Origin: Staphylococcus ureilyticus
Lineage (GTDB): Bacteria > Bacillota > Bacilli > Staphylococcales > Staphylococcaceae
Assembly: GCF_002902235.1 (NCBI RefSeq)
Contig: NZ_PPRL01000006.1
Coordinates: forward strand, 1 to 36,641
DNA: 36,641 bases
Direction: 5' to 3'
Shown: positions 1 to 8,180 of the stretch, piece by piece
Numbering within the stretch: position 1 is the first letter of the stretch
Layout of the letters: each line of letters opens with the position of its first letter
Notes under the pieces: model-generated
The model's database searches: none
What the model saw: only the letters and a program-made list of their open reading frames with translations
Told to the model about the DNA's origin: nothing
Translations under genes and position numbers: made by a program

Positions 1-19
1 AGATGTGTATAAGAGACAG
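1..19 (+). other. Tn5/Nextera mosaic-end adapter (artefact)
   Basis: The first 19 bases read AGATGTGTATAAGAGACAG, exactly the hyperactive Tn5 mosaic end used in Nextera tagmentation libraries. It sits at the extreme end of the window and is followed by ordinary AT-rich sequence. This marks untrimmed adapter at a contig end, not a native transposon: there is no transposase gene near it and no second copy at the other end of the window. Confidence 0.95.
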
Positions 20-124
20 TTTTTAAATGTGCTCAATTCAGATAATCCTTTATTGATCTTCTTAACACTACTCTCGTACAAAACCTATATATTGTCATAC
101 TAATACAATTCAAAAATACATTTG

Positions 125-152
125 TTTTACTTATAATTTAATATAAGTAAAA
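125..152. promoter_or_regulatory. Perfect inverted repeat upstream of the citrate transporter
   Basis: TTTTACTTATA and TATAAGTAAAA form a perfect 11-bp inverted repeat around a 6-nt centre. It has no GC and no T-tract, so it is not a classical terminator. It lies about 135 bases before the citrate transporter start and could be a regulator site. Further on, 178-187 and 198-207 carry a direct repeat TGWTACACTT exactly 20 bases apart, two helical turns, as for a dimeric activator. The function of both is inferred only. Confidence 0.4.
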
Positions 153-254
153 TTATATAAATATTTATATATATTACTGATACACTTCGCTTTTCTCTGT
201 TACACTTATAAATAATTACTTTTTAGAAGTGTGAACAATCATTGTTCAATTTTT

Positions 255-268
255 TGTAAGCGCTTTAA
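255..268 (+). promoter_or_regulatory. cre-like CcpA site before the citrate transporter
   Basis: TGTAAGCGCTTTAA matches the catabolite-responsive element consensus TGWAARCGYTWNCW at 13 of 14 positions, missing only the C near the 3' end. It ends just before the ribosome binding site of the CitMHS transporter gene. Binding of CcpA here would block transcription. CcpA repression of citrate uptake is known for the related Bacillus subtilis citM. Confidence 0.65.
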
Positions 269-287
269 TATTTGGAGGGGATATTTT

Positions 288-1658
288 ATGCAACAAGAGA
301 GTGTTTGGCTAACAATTATGGGGCTAATTATTATTATTTCCATTGTTGGTTTACTAATTGCTAAACGTATTAGTCCAGTTGTAGGCATGATTTTAATACC
401 GAGTGTAGGGGCACTCATATTAGGTTACAATATAGGTGATTTAGTAAAATTCTTTAATAGTGGTTTAGATCAAGTCATTAACGTCGTCATCATGTTTATT
501 TTTGCAATTATTTTCTTCGGCATCATGAGTGACGCTGGCTTATTTAAACCATTGGTAAAGCGTTTAATTTTGCTTACTAGAGGTAATGTTGTAGTTGTTT
601 GTATTGTAACTTCACTTATCGGAATATTCGCGCAACTCGATGGTGCTGGTGCCACAACATTTTTATTATCAATACCAGCATTATTACCGTTGTATAAAGC
701 ACTAAATATGAATCGGTATCTACTACTTTTGTTACTCGGACTGAGTGCATCGATTATGAACATGGTGCCTTGGGGTGGTCCTATGGCTCGTACAGCTTCA
801 GTAATTCATTTTAAGAATGTCAATGAATTATGGTATGGTGTTATACCTGTTCAGATTATCGGTTTTATTTTAGTTTTACTATTCGCTGTATTTTTAGGTT
901 TTCGAGAAAAAGCAATCATACAACGTAAAATCAATTCGGGAAAAGTAACTAATACACAAGATGTGGATATACATAAATTGGTTGAAATATACGAGCAAGA
1001 TCAAGATATTAAATTTCCCATTCGTGGTGTTGCCGTTACGAAACCTTGGATTAATTGGATTAACGTGATACTTACGCTCGCTATCATCGTAGTAATGCTA
1101 GCTAATATCGCTCCGCCTGAATTTGCATTTATGATTGGTGTTGCGATTGCTTTGATTATTAACTTCCCAAATGTAGACGAACAAATGAGTAGGCTTAAGG
1201 CTCATGCGCCAAATGCACTTATGATGGCTGCCGTGATTATCGCAGCGGGTATGTTTTTAGGTGTACTTAATGAAACTGGTATGCTTGAGGCAATAGCAGT
1301 AAGCTTCATCCACATTATACCGAATGCCGTAGGGCCATACTTACACATTATTGTCGGTATTTTCGGTGTACCACTAGATTTATTAACGAGTACGGATGCT
1401 TATTATTTCGCAATCTTACCTATTGTTGAACAGACAGCCGGTCAGTTTGGTGTGTCATCTGTGTCAACAGCATATGCAATGTTAATTGGAAATATTATCG
1501 GTACGTTTGTCAGTCCATTTTCACCTGCATTATGGTTAGCAATAGGACTTGCAGAAGCAAATATGGGAACATATATAAAGTATGCGTTCTTTTGGATATG
1601 GGGTTTTGCCATCGTCATGTTAATTATCGCTATGTTAATCGGAGTCGTTACATTTTAA
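288..1658 (+). CDS. CitMHS-family citrate (metal-citrate) transporter
   Basis: The 456-residue protein is highly hydrophobic, with roughly 11-12 membrane segments. It carries the CitMHS signature LDGAGATTFLLSIPALLPLY near residue 120, followed by MVPWGGPMARTASV. Members of this family carry citrate complexed to a divalent metal in symport with protons across the cytoplasmic membrane. The start is the ATG at 288, because a strong ribosome binding site (GGAGGGG, 274-280) lies 7 bases before it; an upstream in-frame start at 231 has none. A cre-like box just ahead suggests glucose repression. It is a single gene, sharing a bidirectional terminator with the converging MFS gene. Metal preference cannot be read from the sequence. 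Confidence 0.88.
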   Translation: MQQESVWLTIMGLIIIISIVGLLIAKRISPVVGMILIPSVGALILGYNIGDLVKFFNSGLDQVINVVIMFIFAIIFFGIMSDAGLFKPLVKRLILLTRGNVVVVCIVTSLIGIFAQLDGAGATTFLLSIPALLPLYKALNMNRYLLLLLLGLSASIMNMVPWGGPMARTASVIHFKNVNELWYGVIPVQIIGFILVLLFAVFLGFREKAIIQRKINSGKVTNTQDVDIHKLVEIYEQDQDIKFPIRGVAVTKPWINWINVILTLAIIVVMLANIAPPEFAFMIGVAIALIINFPNVDEQMSRLKAHAPNALMMAAVIIAAGMFLGVLNETGMLEAIAVSFIHIIPNAVGPYLHIIVGIFGVPLDLLTSTDAYYFAILPIVEQTAGQFGVSSVSTAYAMLIGNIIGTFVSPFSPALWLAIGLAEANMGTYIKYAFFWIWGFAIVMLIIAMLIGVVTF

Positions 1659-1704
1659 GTTCTAAACTGCGTGAATTTAGTAAAAACATTTGCACAAAAA
1701 TTAA

Positions 1705-1755
1705 AAAACAGGGTGTCGAACTGAAATTACATTTCAATGTTCCACGCCCTGTTTT
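1705..1755. terminator. Bidirectional terminator between citrate transporter and MFS gene
   Basis: AAAACAGGG at 1705-1713 pairs with CCCTGTTTT at 1747-1755. The stem extends inward with a few mismatches (GTGTCGAACTGAAAT against ATTTCAATGTTCCACG). T-rich runs lie on both outer sides, so it can serve both converging genes. Confidence 0.85.
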
Positions 1756-1809
1756 ATTTATATATAATTAAATTTTGCAGTCTTATATTACCATTAGCCC
1801 ATGCTCAAA

Positions 1810-2991
1810 TCATGATGCTTTATTGTATTTAGCGACATTTTTAAGGCTAATCACTAAAATAAATGCTACTAACGCAATTGCAGCTGAAAAATAAGTCGTT
1901 GCGTAGACATTTAAGTTCGATACTACTAATCCACCTACAATACCGCCGATACCGATACCTGCGTTTAAACTAGACATATTCCAGCTCATCACTTGGCTCG
2001 TATCACCCTCAACATGTTCTATAATGCCACTTTGCACAGCTGGATTCGTACTCCATTGCATGATATTCCAAATGAAAATAATCATGAGTAATAAACCTGT
2101 ACCTGGTAAAAACATATTAAGAATAAGCATCATAACAATAAATACGGCTGTCGCAATAACCAACCAGCGTTTGCTCGTAAGTCTATCTGATAAAAAGCCA
2201 CCCATTGATGTTCCGATTACACCTGCAATACCATTGATTAATAATGCAATAGAAACAAAGGATAGTTGATGCCCACCGGAAAGGATTAACGGATTAATAT
2301 AAATAAACGTCACCGAGTTGGCTACTAATAATAAAAACGTGATACCTAAATATTTTGTAACTTCAGCGGGTCTTAACACTTTGGAATAAGCGTTTGAACG
2401 ATTTGAACTTGTCTCTGTGTCAGTGTTTGACGATAGATGATCACTTAGCTTCGGTACATATATATACATTAGAATACCAACGAATAAACTAATAACCACA
2501 ATAAATAAAAACGTATATCTCCAACCGACTAAATCACCAATGACTGTCCCGATTGGCACACCAAAAACATTTGCCCCACTAAAGCCGGAATACACAATAC
2601 CAATCATTTTCCCTCGGTGTTGTGGCGCAGTTAATAACGCAGTTAAAGCTAATATTTTAACCACAATTAATGCTGCAGCTGCAGATGATAAGATACGTCC
2701 AATCACTAAAATAGAAAAATTAGGCGCAATCGCAATAATGATATTGCCTACAACAAATGTTAACAATGCCCACAACAAAACCATTCGTGGTGAAAAACGA
2801 TTCGTTAGCTTTACTAAAATAGGTCCTGCTACTGCAAAAGTAATGGCATATAAGGTAACTAATTGTCCAATGATTGCTTCAGAAACATGTAAATCACTAC
2901 TCATCAAGTTCATAATACCAGCAACCATCATTTCAACCATTCCTACAATAAATATACTTAATATAAAGGTAAATATGCGCATAACTGACAT
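1810..2991 (-). CDS. MFS transporter, DHA1 drug:H+ antiporter type
   Basis: The 393-residue protein has 12 predicted membrane segments and no soluble domain, a normal size for DHA1 exporters. The loop after helix 2 (GPILVKLTNRFSPRM) resembles MFS motif A, and GVPIGTVIGDLVGWRYTF in helix 5 resembles the antiporter motif C region. The best family fit is the AraJ/YdhP-like group of bacterial exporters (drugs, sugars, purines); the substrate cannot be assigned. The ATG at 2991 follows a strong site (GAGGAGG on the minus strand, about 2999-3005). It is a lone gene with a TATAAT box on the minus strand near 3041-3046. Downstream it meets the bidirectional terminator. Confidence 0.85.
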   Translation of the reverse strand: MSVMRIFTFILSIFIVGMVEMMVAGIMNLMSSDLHVSEAIIGQLVTLYAITFAVAGPILVKLTNRFSPRMVLLWALLTFVVGNIIIAIAPNFSILVIGRILSSAAAALIVVKILALTALLTAPQHRGKMIGIVYSGFSGANVFGVPIGTVIGDLVGWRYTFLFIVVISLFVGILMYIYVPKLSDHLSSNTDTETSSNRSNAYSKVLRPAEVTKYLGITFLLLVANSVTFIYINPLILSGGHQLSFVSIALLINGIAGVIGTSMGGFLSDRLTSKRWLVIATAVFIVMMLILNMFLPGTGLLLMIIFIWNIMQWSTNPAVQSGIIEHVEGDTSQVMSWNMSSLNAGIGIGGIVGGLVVSNLNVYATTYFSAAIALVAFILVISLKNVAKYNKAS

Positions 2992-3108
2992 AAATATCCT
3001 CCTCTCTTTAATCTGATTTCAAAAATTCTATAACTGCTACATTATAAACCATTCGTCAATATATATGAATACTTAGCAATAACATGCTATTAAATTCATT
3101 TCAAAAAA

Positions 3109-3161
3109 CAGGAAACGCAAGAAGTATCAAAAACCATTTTGATACTTCTTGACGTTTCCTG
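3109..3161 (-). terminator. Long-stem terminator of the fetAB-like operon
   Basis: CAGGAAACG-AAGAAGTATCAAAA pairs with TTTTGATACTTCTTGACGTTTCCTG, giving a nearly perfect stem of about 24 bp with a 4-nt loop. The T-tract is on the minus-strand side (TTTTTTGA past 3109), so it ends the leftward fetA-fetB transcript. Confidence 0.85.
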
Positions 3162-3249
3162 CTCATCTAAATTTAAAATTTCTCATCAAATAGATTTGAT
3201 TTTAGTAATTGTCATCATGTTTATTATAACAAATATACATCAAAAACTT

Positions 3250-4026
3250 TTAGCGATTGTCTTTGGGGATATGTCGCGCAATTAATTGGTCTCGTTCATT
3301 AAAGAATTGACGATAACTCAAGTATGTTGCAATCAACGCTGACATAATTGTCGCTGTCGTATGAATAAATACTACTAAAAGTTGAAATTTAACAGCTTCC
3401 AATGGATCTACACCACCGATAATCAACCCTGTCATCATACCAGGAATCGAAACAATACCATACGTTTTCACTGAATCTATCGTTGGCACAATTGCCGTTT
3501 TGATACTTTCACGGATCGTTCCTTTGGAAGATAGTTTTGGATTAGCACCTAATGCCAATTTGGCTTCGATTTGACTCATTTCTTTAACGAATTCACGATC
3601 TAAATTTTGATACGCAAGATTAATAGCAATCAAACCATTACTTCCAAGCATGCCTGCAATTGGAATTACTTCATTAGGTTTGAATTCAATTGCGCCAGTG
3701 ATCACAATACCGACTAATGGTAGCGCTACACCTATAAATATGGCAATAAAAGAAATCCAAAATACATGATGCATCACAGGTGAAGCTCTACTGATCGTGT
3801 TCCACGATGCATTAATAATGATAATCAATACAAACAAGAGCAACAACCATGTTTGGTTTACATCAAATATAAAATGAAGTAAATAACCTAAAATCACCAA
3901 TTGAACAACTGCTCTTAAAGTTGCAACGAGTAAATCTTTAATTATATGTAATTTTTCTTTATATGACACGATGATTGGAAAAAGTAGGAGTGTCGCAGTA
4001 AGTACTAAAGCAGTGGTACTCATCAT
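3250..4026 (-). CDS. fetB: FetB-type ABC permease (iron/metal export family)
   Basis: The 258-residue membrane protein matches the UPF0014/FetB family in size and character. It has about seven hydrophobic helices, the conserved segment IPIAGMLGSNGLIA (about residues 121-134), and later SVKTYGIVSIPGMMTGLIIGG. In Escherichia coli, FetAB (YbbL-YbbM) lowers cellular iron and protects against peroxide. By analogy this is the membrane half of a metal exporter, though the substrate is inferred. The ATG overlaps the stop of the ATPase gene by 4 bases (ATGA), implying translational coupling, and GAGGAGG lies just ahead. A second ATG follows immediately, so the true start could be one codon later. Confidence 0.82.
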   Translation of the reverse strand: MMSTTALVLTATLLLFPIIVSYKEKLHIIKDLLVATLRAVVQLVILGYLLHFIFDVNQTWLLLLFVLIIIINASWNTISRASPVMHHVFWISFIAIFIGVALPLVGIVITGAIEFKPNEVIPIAGMLGSNGLIAINLAYQNLDREFVKEMSQIEAKLALGANPKLSSKGTIRESIKTAIVPTIDSVKTYGIVSIPGMMTGLIIGGVDPLEAVKFQLLVVFIHTTATIMSALIATYLSYRQFFNERDQLIARHIPKDNR

Positions 4027-4670
4027 AATTCCTCCTCCTTTTCAATTTGTCCATCCACAATTCTAATGCGCTTTTGGAAATGTCTCATACTTTGATCGTT
4101 ACTATGTGTAATCCATAAAATTGTTGTACCTTCCTCCGCAAGCTTAAAGATTAAAGATTCAATTTTTTCACTGTTATGTACGTCTAAAGCACTTGTTGCT
4201 TCGTCTAATAATAATACTTTGGGTTTATACATTAGCTGTCTCGCAATCGTTACACGTTGCCTCTCCCCACCAGAAAGATGGTTTACGCTTGTATCAAAGT
4301 TATAATGACCTAACCCTACCGACTTCAAAAGTGCTTTAGCTCTTTTACGATTAAACTTATCATTTCTAATTTGAGCGGGGAAAGCTAAGTTATCACCAAT
4401 AGTACTTTCAAACAAATCGCTTTCTTGTAATAAATAACTAACTTCCATTCTTAACTTTTCTGGACTAATATCTTCATATACTTGATTATTAAAATATAAT
4501 TCCCCTTCTGTAGGACTTATCAAATTATTCATTAAGCGTAACAAAGTACTTTTACCACTTCCTGAAGGCCCAACAATCGCAATCGTTTCTCCTGCTTCGA
4601 TTTTCAAATTAATGTTATTGATAATTTGTCGGTTATCCACCTGGTATGAAACATTTCTAAGCTCTAACAT
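4023..4670 (-). CDS. fetA: FetA-type ABC transporter ATPase
   Basis: The 215-residue nucleotide-binding protein has every ABC motif intact: Walker A GPSGSGKST (34-42), Q-loop Gln82, signature LSGGERQ (132-138), Walker B VLLLDEATSALD (Asp156, Glu157) and the switch His in ITHSND (about 191). Its partner is the permease encoded immediately downstream with a 4-base overlap. Together they form a two-gene exporter operon ending at the strong hairpin at 3109-3161. The start ATG at 4670 follows AGGAGG. An extended -10 (TGCTACAAT on the minus strand) lies about 60 bases upstream. Assignment to FetA rests mainly on the neighbour, since small ABC ATPases look alike. Confidence 0.85.
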   Translation of the reverse strand: MLELRNVSYQVDNRQIINNINLKIEAGETIAIVGPSGSGKSTLLRLMNNLISPTEGELYFNNQVYEDISPEKLRMEVSYLLQESDLFESTIGDNLAFPAQIRNDKFNRKRAKALLKSVGLGHYNFDTSVNHLSGGERQRVTIARQLMYKPKVLLLDEATSALDVHNSEKIESLIFKLAEEGTTILWITHSNDQSMRHFQKRIRIVDGQIEKEEEL

Positions 4671-4729
4671 TTTGAACCTCCTAGGTCATATATAGTTTAT
4701 ACCCTATTACGACTGTTTGATTTCCTATC

Positions 4730-4756
4730 ATTGTAGCATTCAATCGTTTTATTCAA
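4730..4756 (-). promoter_or_regulatory. Probable promoter of the fetAB-like operon
   Basis: On the minus strand TTGAAT (4751-4756) and TACAAT (4730-4735) are separated by 15 bases. The short spacing is offset by a TG extension (TGCTACAAT). It lies about 60 bases before the fetA start. No operator was recognised. Confidence 0.5.
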
Positions 4757-4785
4757 AACACAACATTAAATATCACACGCAAACA

Positions 4786-5559
4786 TTATTTTAAAAATAC
4801 AATCGCAATAAAAGATATTAAATTATTAAAAGCATGCAGTGATATGGATACTGCTAGGTTTTTCCCACTTTTCAAATATACAAATACTAGACCAATCGCA
4901 ATAAAAATATAGCTTCCGATTTCAAATGGGGATGTAGCCCCTAATACATGAATACCGGCAAATAATATAACTGATAATACACTTGCAGCAGCATATGTAA
5001 TTTTTTTACCTAATTCGTGAATGATGAGATGCCTAAATAATAACTCTTCAATAATCGGCGTCAAAATAACAATATCTAAAAATAAAAATGGGAGCATCCA
5101 ATTGTCTTGAAACAGTGCTTCTAAAATCAATTGATTTTGTGTTTCATGATATTGTAATGACTTCGGTAAAAAAGTCATAAGCCAATCATATAAATTATTC
5201 AACAAGAGCGTAGATATGTATGCTATAAAAATAAGCAAAATATATTTACGAACTGATTTTAACCTGTTGATCGCAATTGCTGTAATATTATCTTTAGTAT
5301 GCATGCCATAAAAACTTAAGATGATACATATTTCAGCAATAACACCACCAAAAATCAGTATATTCATATCACTTAAACGATACTTACTACCAATATTAAA
5401 AATGTCATATGATACGATTAATATCAGCGTTAATATAAGTGGTATAAGATAATTAGCAATGATGTATATAGGGATTAACCAAAAGTCTTTTTTAACAATT
5501 TTCTGATGCTGCCATATATGCTTTTTGGTTAATGGCGTTGCTAATGATTTGTCAGTCAT
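4786..5559 (-). CDS. CPBP-family intramembrane metalloprotease (CAAX/Abi type)
   Basis: The 257-residue protein has about eight membrane segments. All three ABI/CPBP motifs are present: EELLFR (Glu171, Glu172, Arg176), FAGIH (His204) and HAFNN (His242, Asn246). These are the expected catalytic and metal-binding residues of a glutamate-type intramembrane protease. Staphylococcal members include factors in peptide processing and cell-surface control, for example MroQ, but this copy cannot be matched to a named one. The start ATG at 5559 follows AAGGAAGGTGA. It stands alone, divergent from the FMN enzyme gene. No terminator was found downstream. The substrate is unknown. Confidence 0.85.
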   Translation of the reverse strand: MTDKSLATPLTKKHIWQHQKIVKKDFWLIPIYIIANYLIPLILTLILIVSYDIFNIGSKYRLSDMNILIFGGVIAEICIILSFYGMHTKDNITAIAINRLKSVRKYILLIFIAYISTLLLNNLYDWLMTFLPKSLQYHETQNQLILEALFQDNWMLPFLFLDIVILTPIIEELLFRHLIIHELGKKITYAAASVLSVILFAGIHVLGATSPFEIGSYIFIAIGLVFVYLKSGKNLAVSISLHAFNNLISFIAIVFLK

Positions 5560-5683
5560 ATGTCACCTTCCTTGTAGCTGTTTAACAATAATATAACACA
5601 ATATTTTATCATTATTATAAGTTGATTTACTTTTCTATTTGAAAATTACAATTAACCATTCTACCCCTTTACAGTGGAACACA

Positions 5684-5711
5684 TTGTAAATTGCATAATT
5701 TATTGTATTAT
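5684..5711 (+). promoter_or_regulatory. Probable promoter of the FMN/Fe-S enzyme gene
   Basis: TTGTAA (5684-5689) and TATTAT (5706-5711) are 16 bases apart, directly upstream of the ribosome binding site AAGGGGGA of the gene starting at 5738. The leader would be short. Confidence 0.5.
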
Positions 5712-5737
5712 ATAACTATATTAAGGGGGAATGTTAC

Positions 5738-7321
5738 ATGACTATTTTGACTATTTTACAGTTTATCGTCAACGTAATCATTGTCGTTTGTTTAATAAGC
5801 GTACTTGTTTTAGGGGCTGTATTGCTTATTAAGGATAAACGACAAAAGCAACATAGCGTTTTACGCAATTATCCATTACTTGCACGTATTCGATATTTTG
5901 GTGAAAAAATAGGTCCAGAATTACGCCAATATTTATTTTTAGCAGATACCAAAGGCAAACCTTTTTCTCGTAATGATTACACCAATATTGTATTAGCTGG
6001 TAAATATAATTCAAGGATGACTAGTTTTGGTACACAAAAGGATTATGAAGATGGGTTTTACATTCAAAATACGATGTTTCCGTTGCAATCTAAAGAATTA
6101 CATATTAATCAATCACCGTTGATTTCATCATTTATTTATACAATTGATAATGAACGACTCTTTAATCGTGACGAACATCGCACAAAAACAGAGATAGATC
6201 CATTTTATTTAACAGATGAAGATGCCATTATTTTAGGTCCTGAACTGGAACATCCGTTCAAACTTAAAAGGCTTGTTGGTCAATCAGGAATGAGTTATGG
6301 CGCATTAGGAAGTCATGCAATCACGGCGCTATCCAAAGGATTAGGACAAGCTGGAACTTGGATGAATACAGGTGAAGGCGGTTTATCAAAACACCATTTA
6401 TCGGGCGATGCAGATATCATCTTTCAAATAGGTCCAGGTTTATTTGGCGTACGAGATAAATCGGGAGAATTTGATATGAATGCTTTCCAAAGTTTAGCAA
6501 ATGAAGATACGGTCAAAGCTTTTGAAATCAAGTTAGCACAAGGTGCAAAAACAAGAGGCGGCCATATGCAAGGTAATAAAGTCACACAAGAAATTGCTGA
6601 TATTCGTAATGTTGAACCTTGGAAGACGATTAATTCCCCTAACCGTTTTGAATCTATAGATAATCCAACCGATTTATTAGACTGGGTTACACAATTACAA
6701 AAAGTAGGTCAAAAACCTGTTGGTTTTAAAATTGTAATCAGCAAAGTATCAGAAGTAGAAGCGCTCGCACAAACAATGATTGAAACAAATCAGTTTCCGA
6801 ATTTTATTACTATTGACGGCGGCGAAGGAGGCACTGGTGCAACATTTCAAGAATTGCAAGATGGCATAGGTTTACCTTTATTCACTGCTTTACCAATCTT
6901 AACAGGTGTACTCGAAAAGTATGGTATACGCAATCGAATTAAAGTATTTGCTTCAGGGAAACTTGTAACGCCTGATAAAATTGCGATTGCATTAGGTCTA
7001 GGTGCTGATTTAGTCAACGTTGCAAGAGGTATGATGATTAGTGTTGGATGTATTATGAGTAGGCAGTGTCATATGAACACATGTCCTGTAGGTGTCGCAA
7101 CAACAGATCCAAAACGTGAAAAGGGATTAATTATAGATGAAAAAAAATACCGCGTCACTAATTTTGTAACCAGCTTACATGAAGGCTTATTTAACATTGC
7201 TGCCGCTGTAGGTGTAACTTCCCCAACTCAGATATCAAAAGAACACATCATTATCAAAAAGAAAGACGGTAACATTCAATCCATACATGATTATAAATTA
7301 AACTTACTAAATCATAATTAA
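5738..7321 (+). CDS. Membrane-anchored FMN-binding glutamate synthase family protein
   Basis: The 527-residue protein has one N-terminal membrane helix (about residues 5-30) followed by a glutamate-synthase FMN-barrel domain. TIDGGEGGTGA and VFASGKLVTPDKIAIALGLGAD are FMN-phosphate and barrel motifs. The cysteine cluster at Cys438, Cys444 and Cys449 (SRQCHMNTCPVG) matches the 3Fe-4S site of the glutamate synthase large subunit. The glutaminase and C-terminal domains of true GltB are absent, so it is not a complete glutamate synthase. It resembles Bacillus subtilis YerD, whose reaction is not established. It is a single-gene unit ending at the hairpin at 7391-7426. Role and electron donor are unknown; redox chemistry on the inner membrane face is an inference. 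Confidence 0.85.
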   Translation: MTILTILQFIVNVIIVVCLISVLVLGAVLLIKDKRQKQHSVLRNYPLLARIRYFGEKIGPELRQYLFLADTKGKPFSRNDYTNIVLAGKYNSRMTSFGTQKDYEDGFYIQNTMFPLQSKELHINQSPLISSFIYTIDNERLFNRDEHRTKTEIDPFYLTDEDAIILGPELEHPFKLKRLVGQSGMSYGALGSHAITALSKGLGQAGTWMNTGEGGLSKHHLSGDADIIFQIGPGLFGVRDKSGEFDMNAFQSLANEDTVKAFEIKLAQGAKTRGGHMQGNKVTQEIADIRNVEPWKTINSPNRFESIDNPTDLLDWVTQLQKVGQKPVGFKIVISKVSEVEALAQTMIETNQFPNFITIDGGEGGTGATFQELQDGIGLPLFTALPILTGVLEKYGIRNRIKVFASGKLVTPDKIAIALGLGADLVNVARGMMISVGCIMSRQCHMNTCPVGVATTDPKREKGLIIDEKKYRVTNFVTSLHEGLFNIAAAVGVTSPTQISKEHIIIKKKDGNIQSIHDYKLNLLNHN

Positions 7322-7390
7322 CTTCAAAGATTAAAACAAACACCTTTGTTAAAAATAAGCTTCAACAACATTTCGAAGGATAAGATAAGC

Positions 7391-7426
7391 ATACGTCTGG
7401 GACGAATCACTGATGTCCAGACGTAT
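7391..7426 (+). terminator. Terminator after the FMN/Fe-S enzyme gene
   Basis: ATACGTCTGGGAC pairs with GTCCAGACGTAT, about a 12-bp stem, followed by TTATTTTGT. The T-rich tail is on the plus side, so it mainly serves the upstream plus-strand gene. Confidence 0.8.
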
Positions 7427-7465
7427 TTATTTTGTAAATAGATATTTAAGTCCGATGGTTCATTA

Positions 7466-7981
7466 TCATATAAAGTGATTCAATTGCTTTGTTAGCTTAG
7501 ATTCTATCGTTTCTTGTTGATCTTCCAATGGATTGAATTCAAATAAATTACCATTAATAAAAACAGTCGGAATGCCTTTAATTCCTCTTTCAAATGCTTC
7601 TTCATGAATCGCTAACGAACGATCGTCAGCTTCTTTATGAGGTGTAAGATTATATTCTTCTTCCATTTTGGCTTCAATTGTCGAAAAACTTACTTTCCAT
7701 TGAGCTTGTGTTTGGTACAACTCACGAATAATATCTAAGGTTTCTTCAGGTCGTTGATAGTTTAAATATATATTTGCTATTGTTCCTTTTAATAAGCCTT
7801 GCTTCGTTTTATCAAAATGTTTAATTGTATGTTGAACCTTCCCTTGATCAATGAATGGCTTTAATACAGTGTCTGCAGCGAAAAAGAAGTTTTTACAGTA
7901 TGGACAAGCTAAATTGATAAAAGACTCCACTTTAATCGGTGCTGATTCTGAGCCTATTGTTAAATAATTAATTTCTGTCAT
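7466..7981 (-). CDS. DsbA-family thioredoxin-fold protein (cytosolic)
   Basis: The 171-residue protein has a CPYC active site (Cys26-Cys29) and a cis-proline segment GIKGIPTVFING near residue 140, with the helical insertion typical of DsbA-like folds between them. There is no signal peptide or lipobox, so unlike secreted DsbA it should act in the cytosol as a thiol-disulfide oxidoreductase. The start ATG at 7981 is preceded by GGAGGG. It is a lone gene, divergent from the M42 peptidase gene. It is shorter than YjbH/FrnE-type adaptors and lacks their extra domains. The physiological partner is not visible. Confidence 0.82.
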   Translation of the reverse strand: MTEINYLTIGSESAPIKVESFINLACPYCKNFFFAADTVLKPFIDQGKVQHTIKHFDKTKQGLLKGTIANIYLNYQRPEETLDIIRELYQTQAQWKVSFSTIEAKMEEEYNLTPHKEADDRSLAIHEEAFERGIKGIPTVFINGNLFEFNPLEDQQETIESKLTKQLNHFI

Positions 7982-8180
7982 CGTCTATCCCTCCACTTTG
8001 TTTATAATTATATTGAATCATGGACAGGTATTGAATGCACACGTTTAGCCTTACAATAGCGTGCAACGTAAACTTCATCTAATGTTATGTACATTAAATT
8101 AATAACACAAAGCTCAAACAATTAGCTTATATCGAAGTTCATGATAAAATGAATATAAATATTTGATTAGGGGGTATAAC

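Noticed and set aside
1..19. Native Tn5-like transposon end
   Set aside because: It is at the exact contig edge, single, with no transposase nearby; it matches the laboratory mosaic end perfectly.
5738..7321. Glutamate synthase large subunit (gltB)
   Set aside because: It is about one third of the size of GltB, lacks the N-terminal glutaminase and C-terminal domains, and has a membrane helix; only the FMN/Fe-S core is shared.
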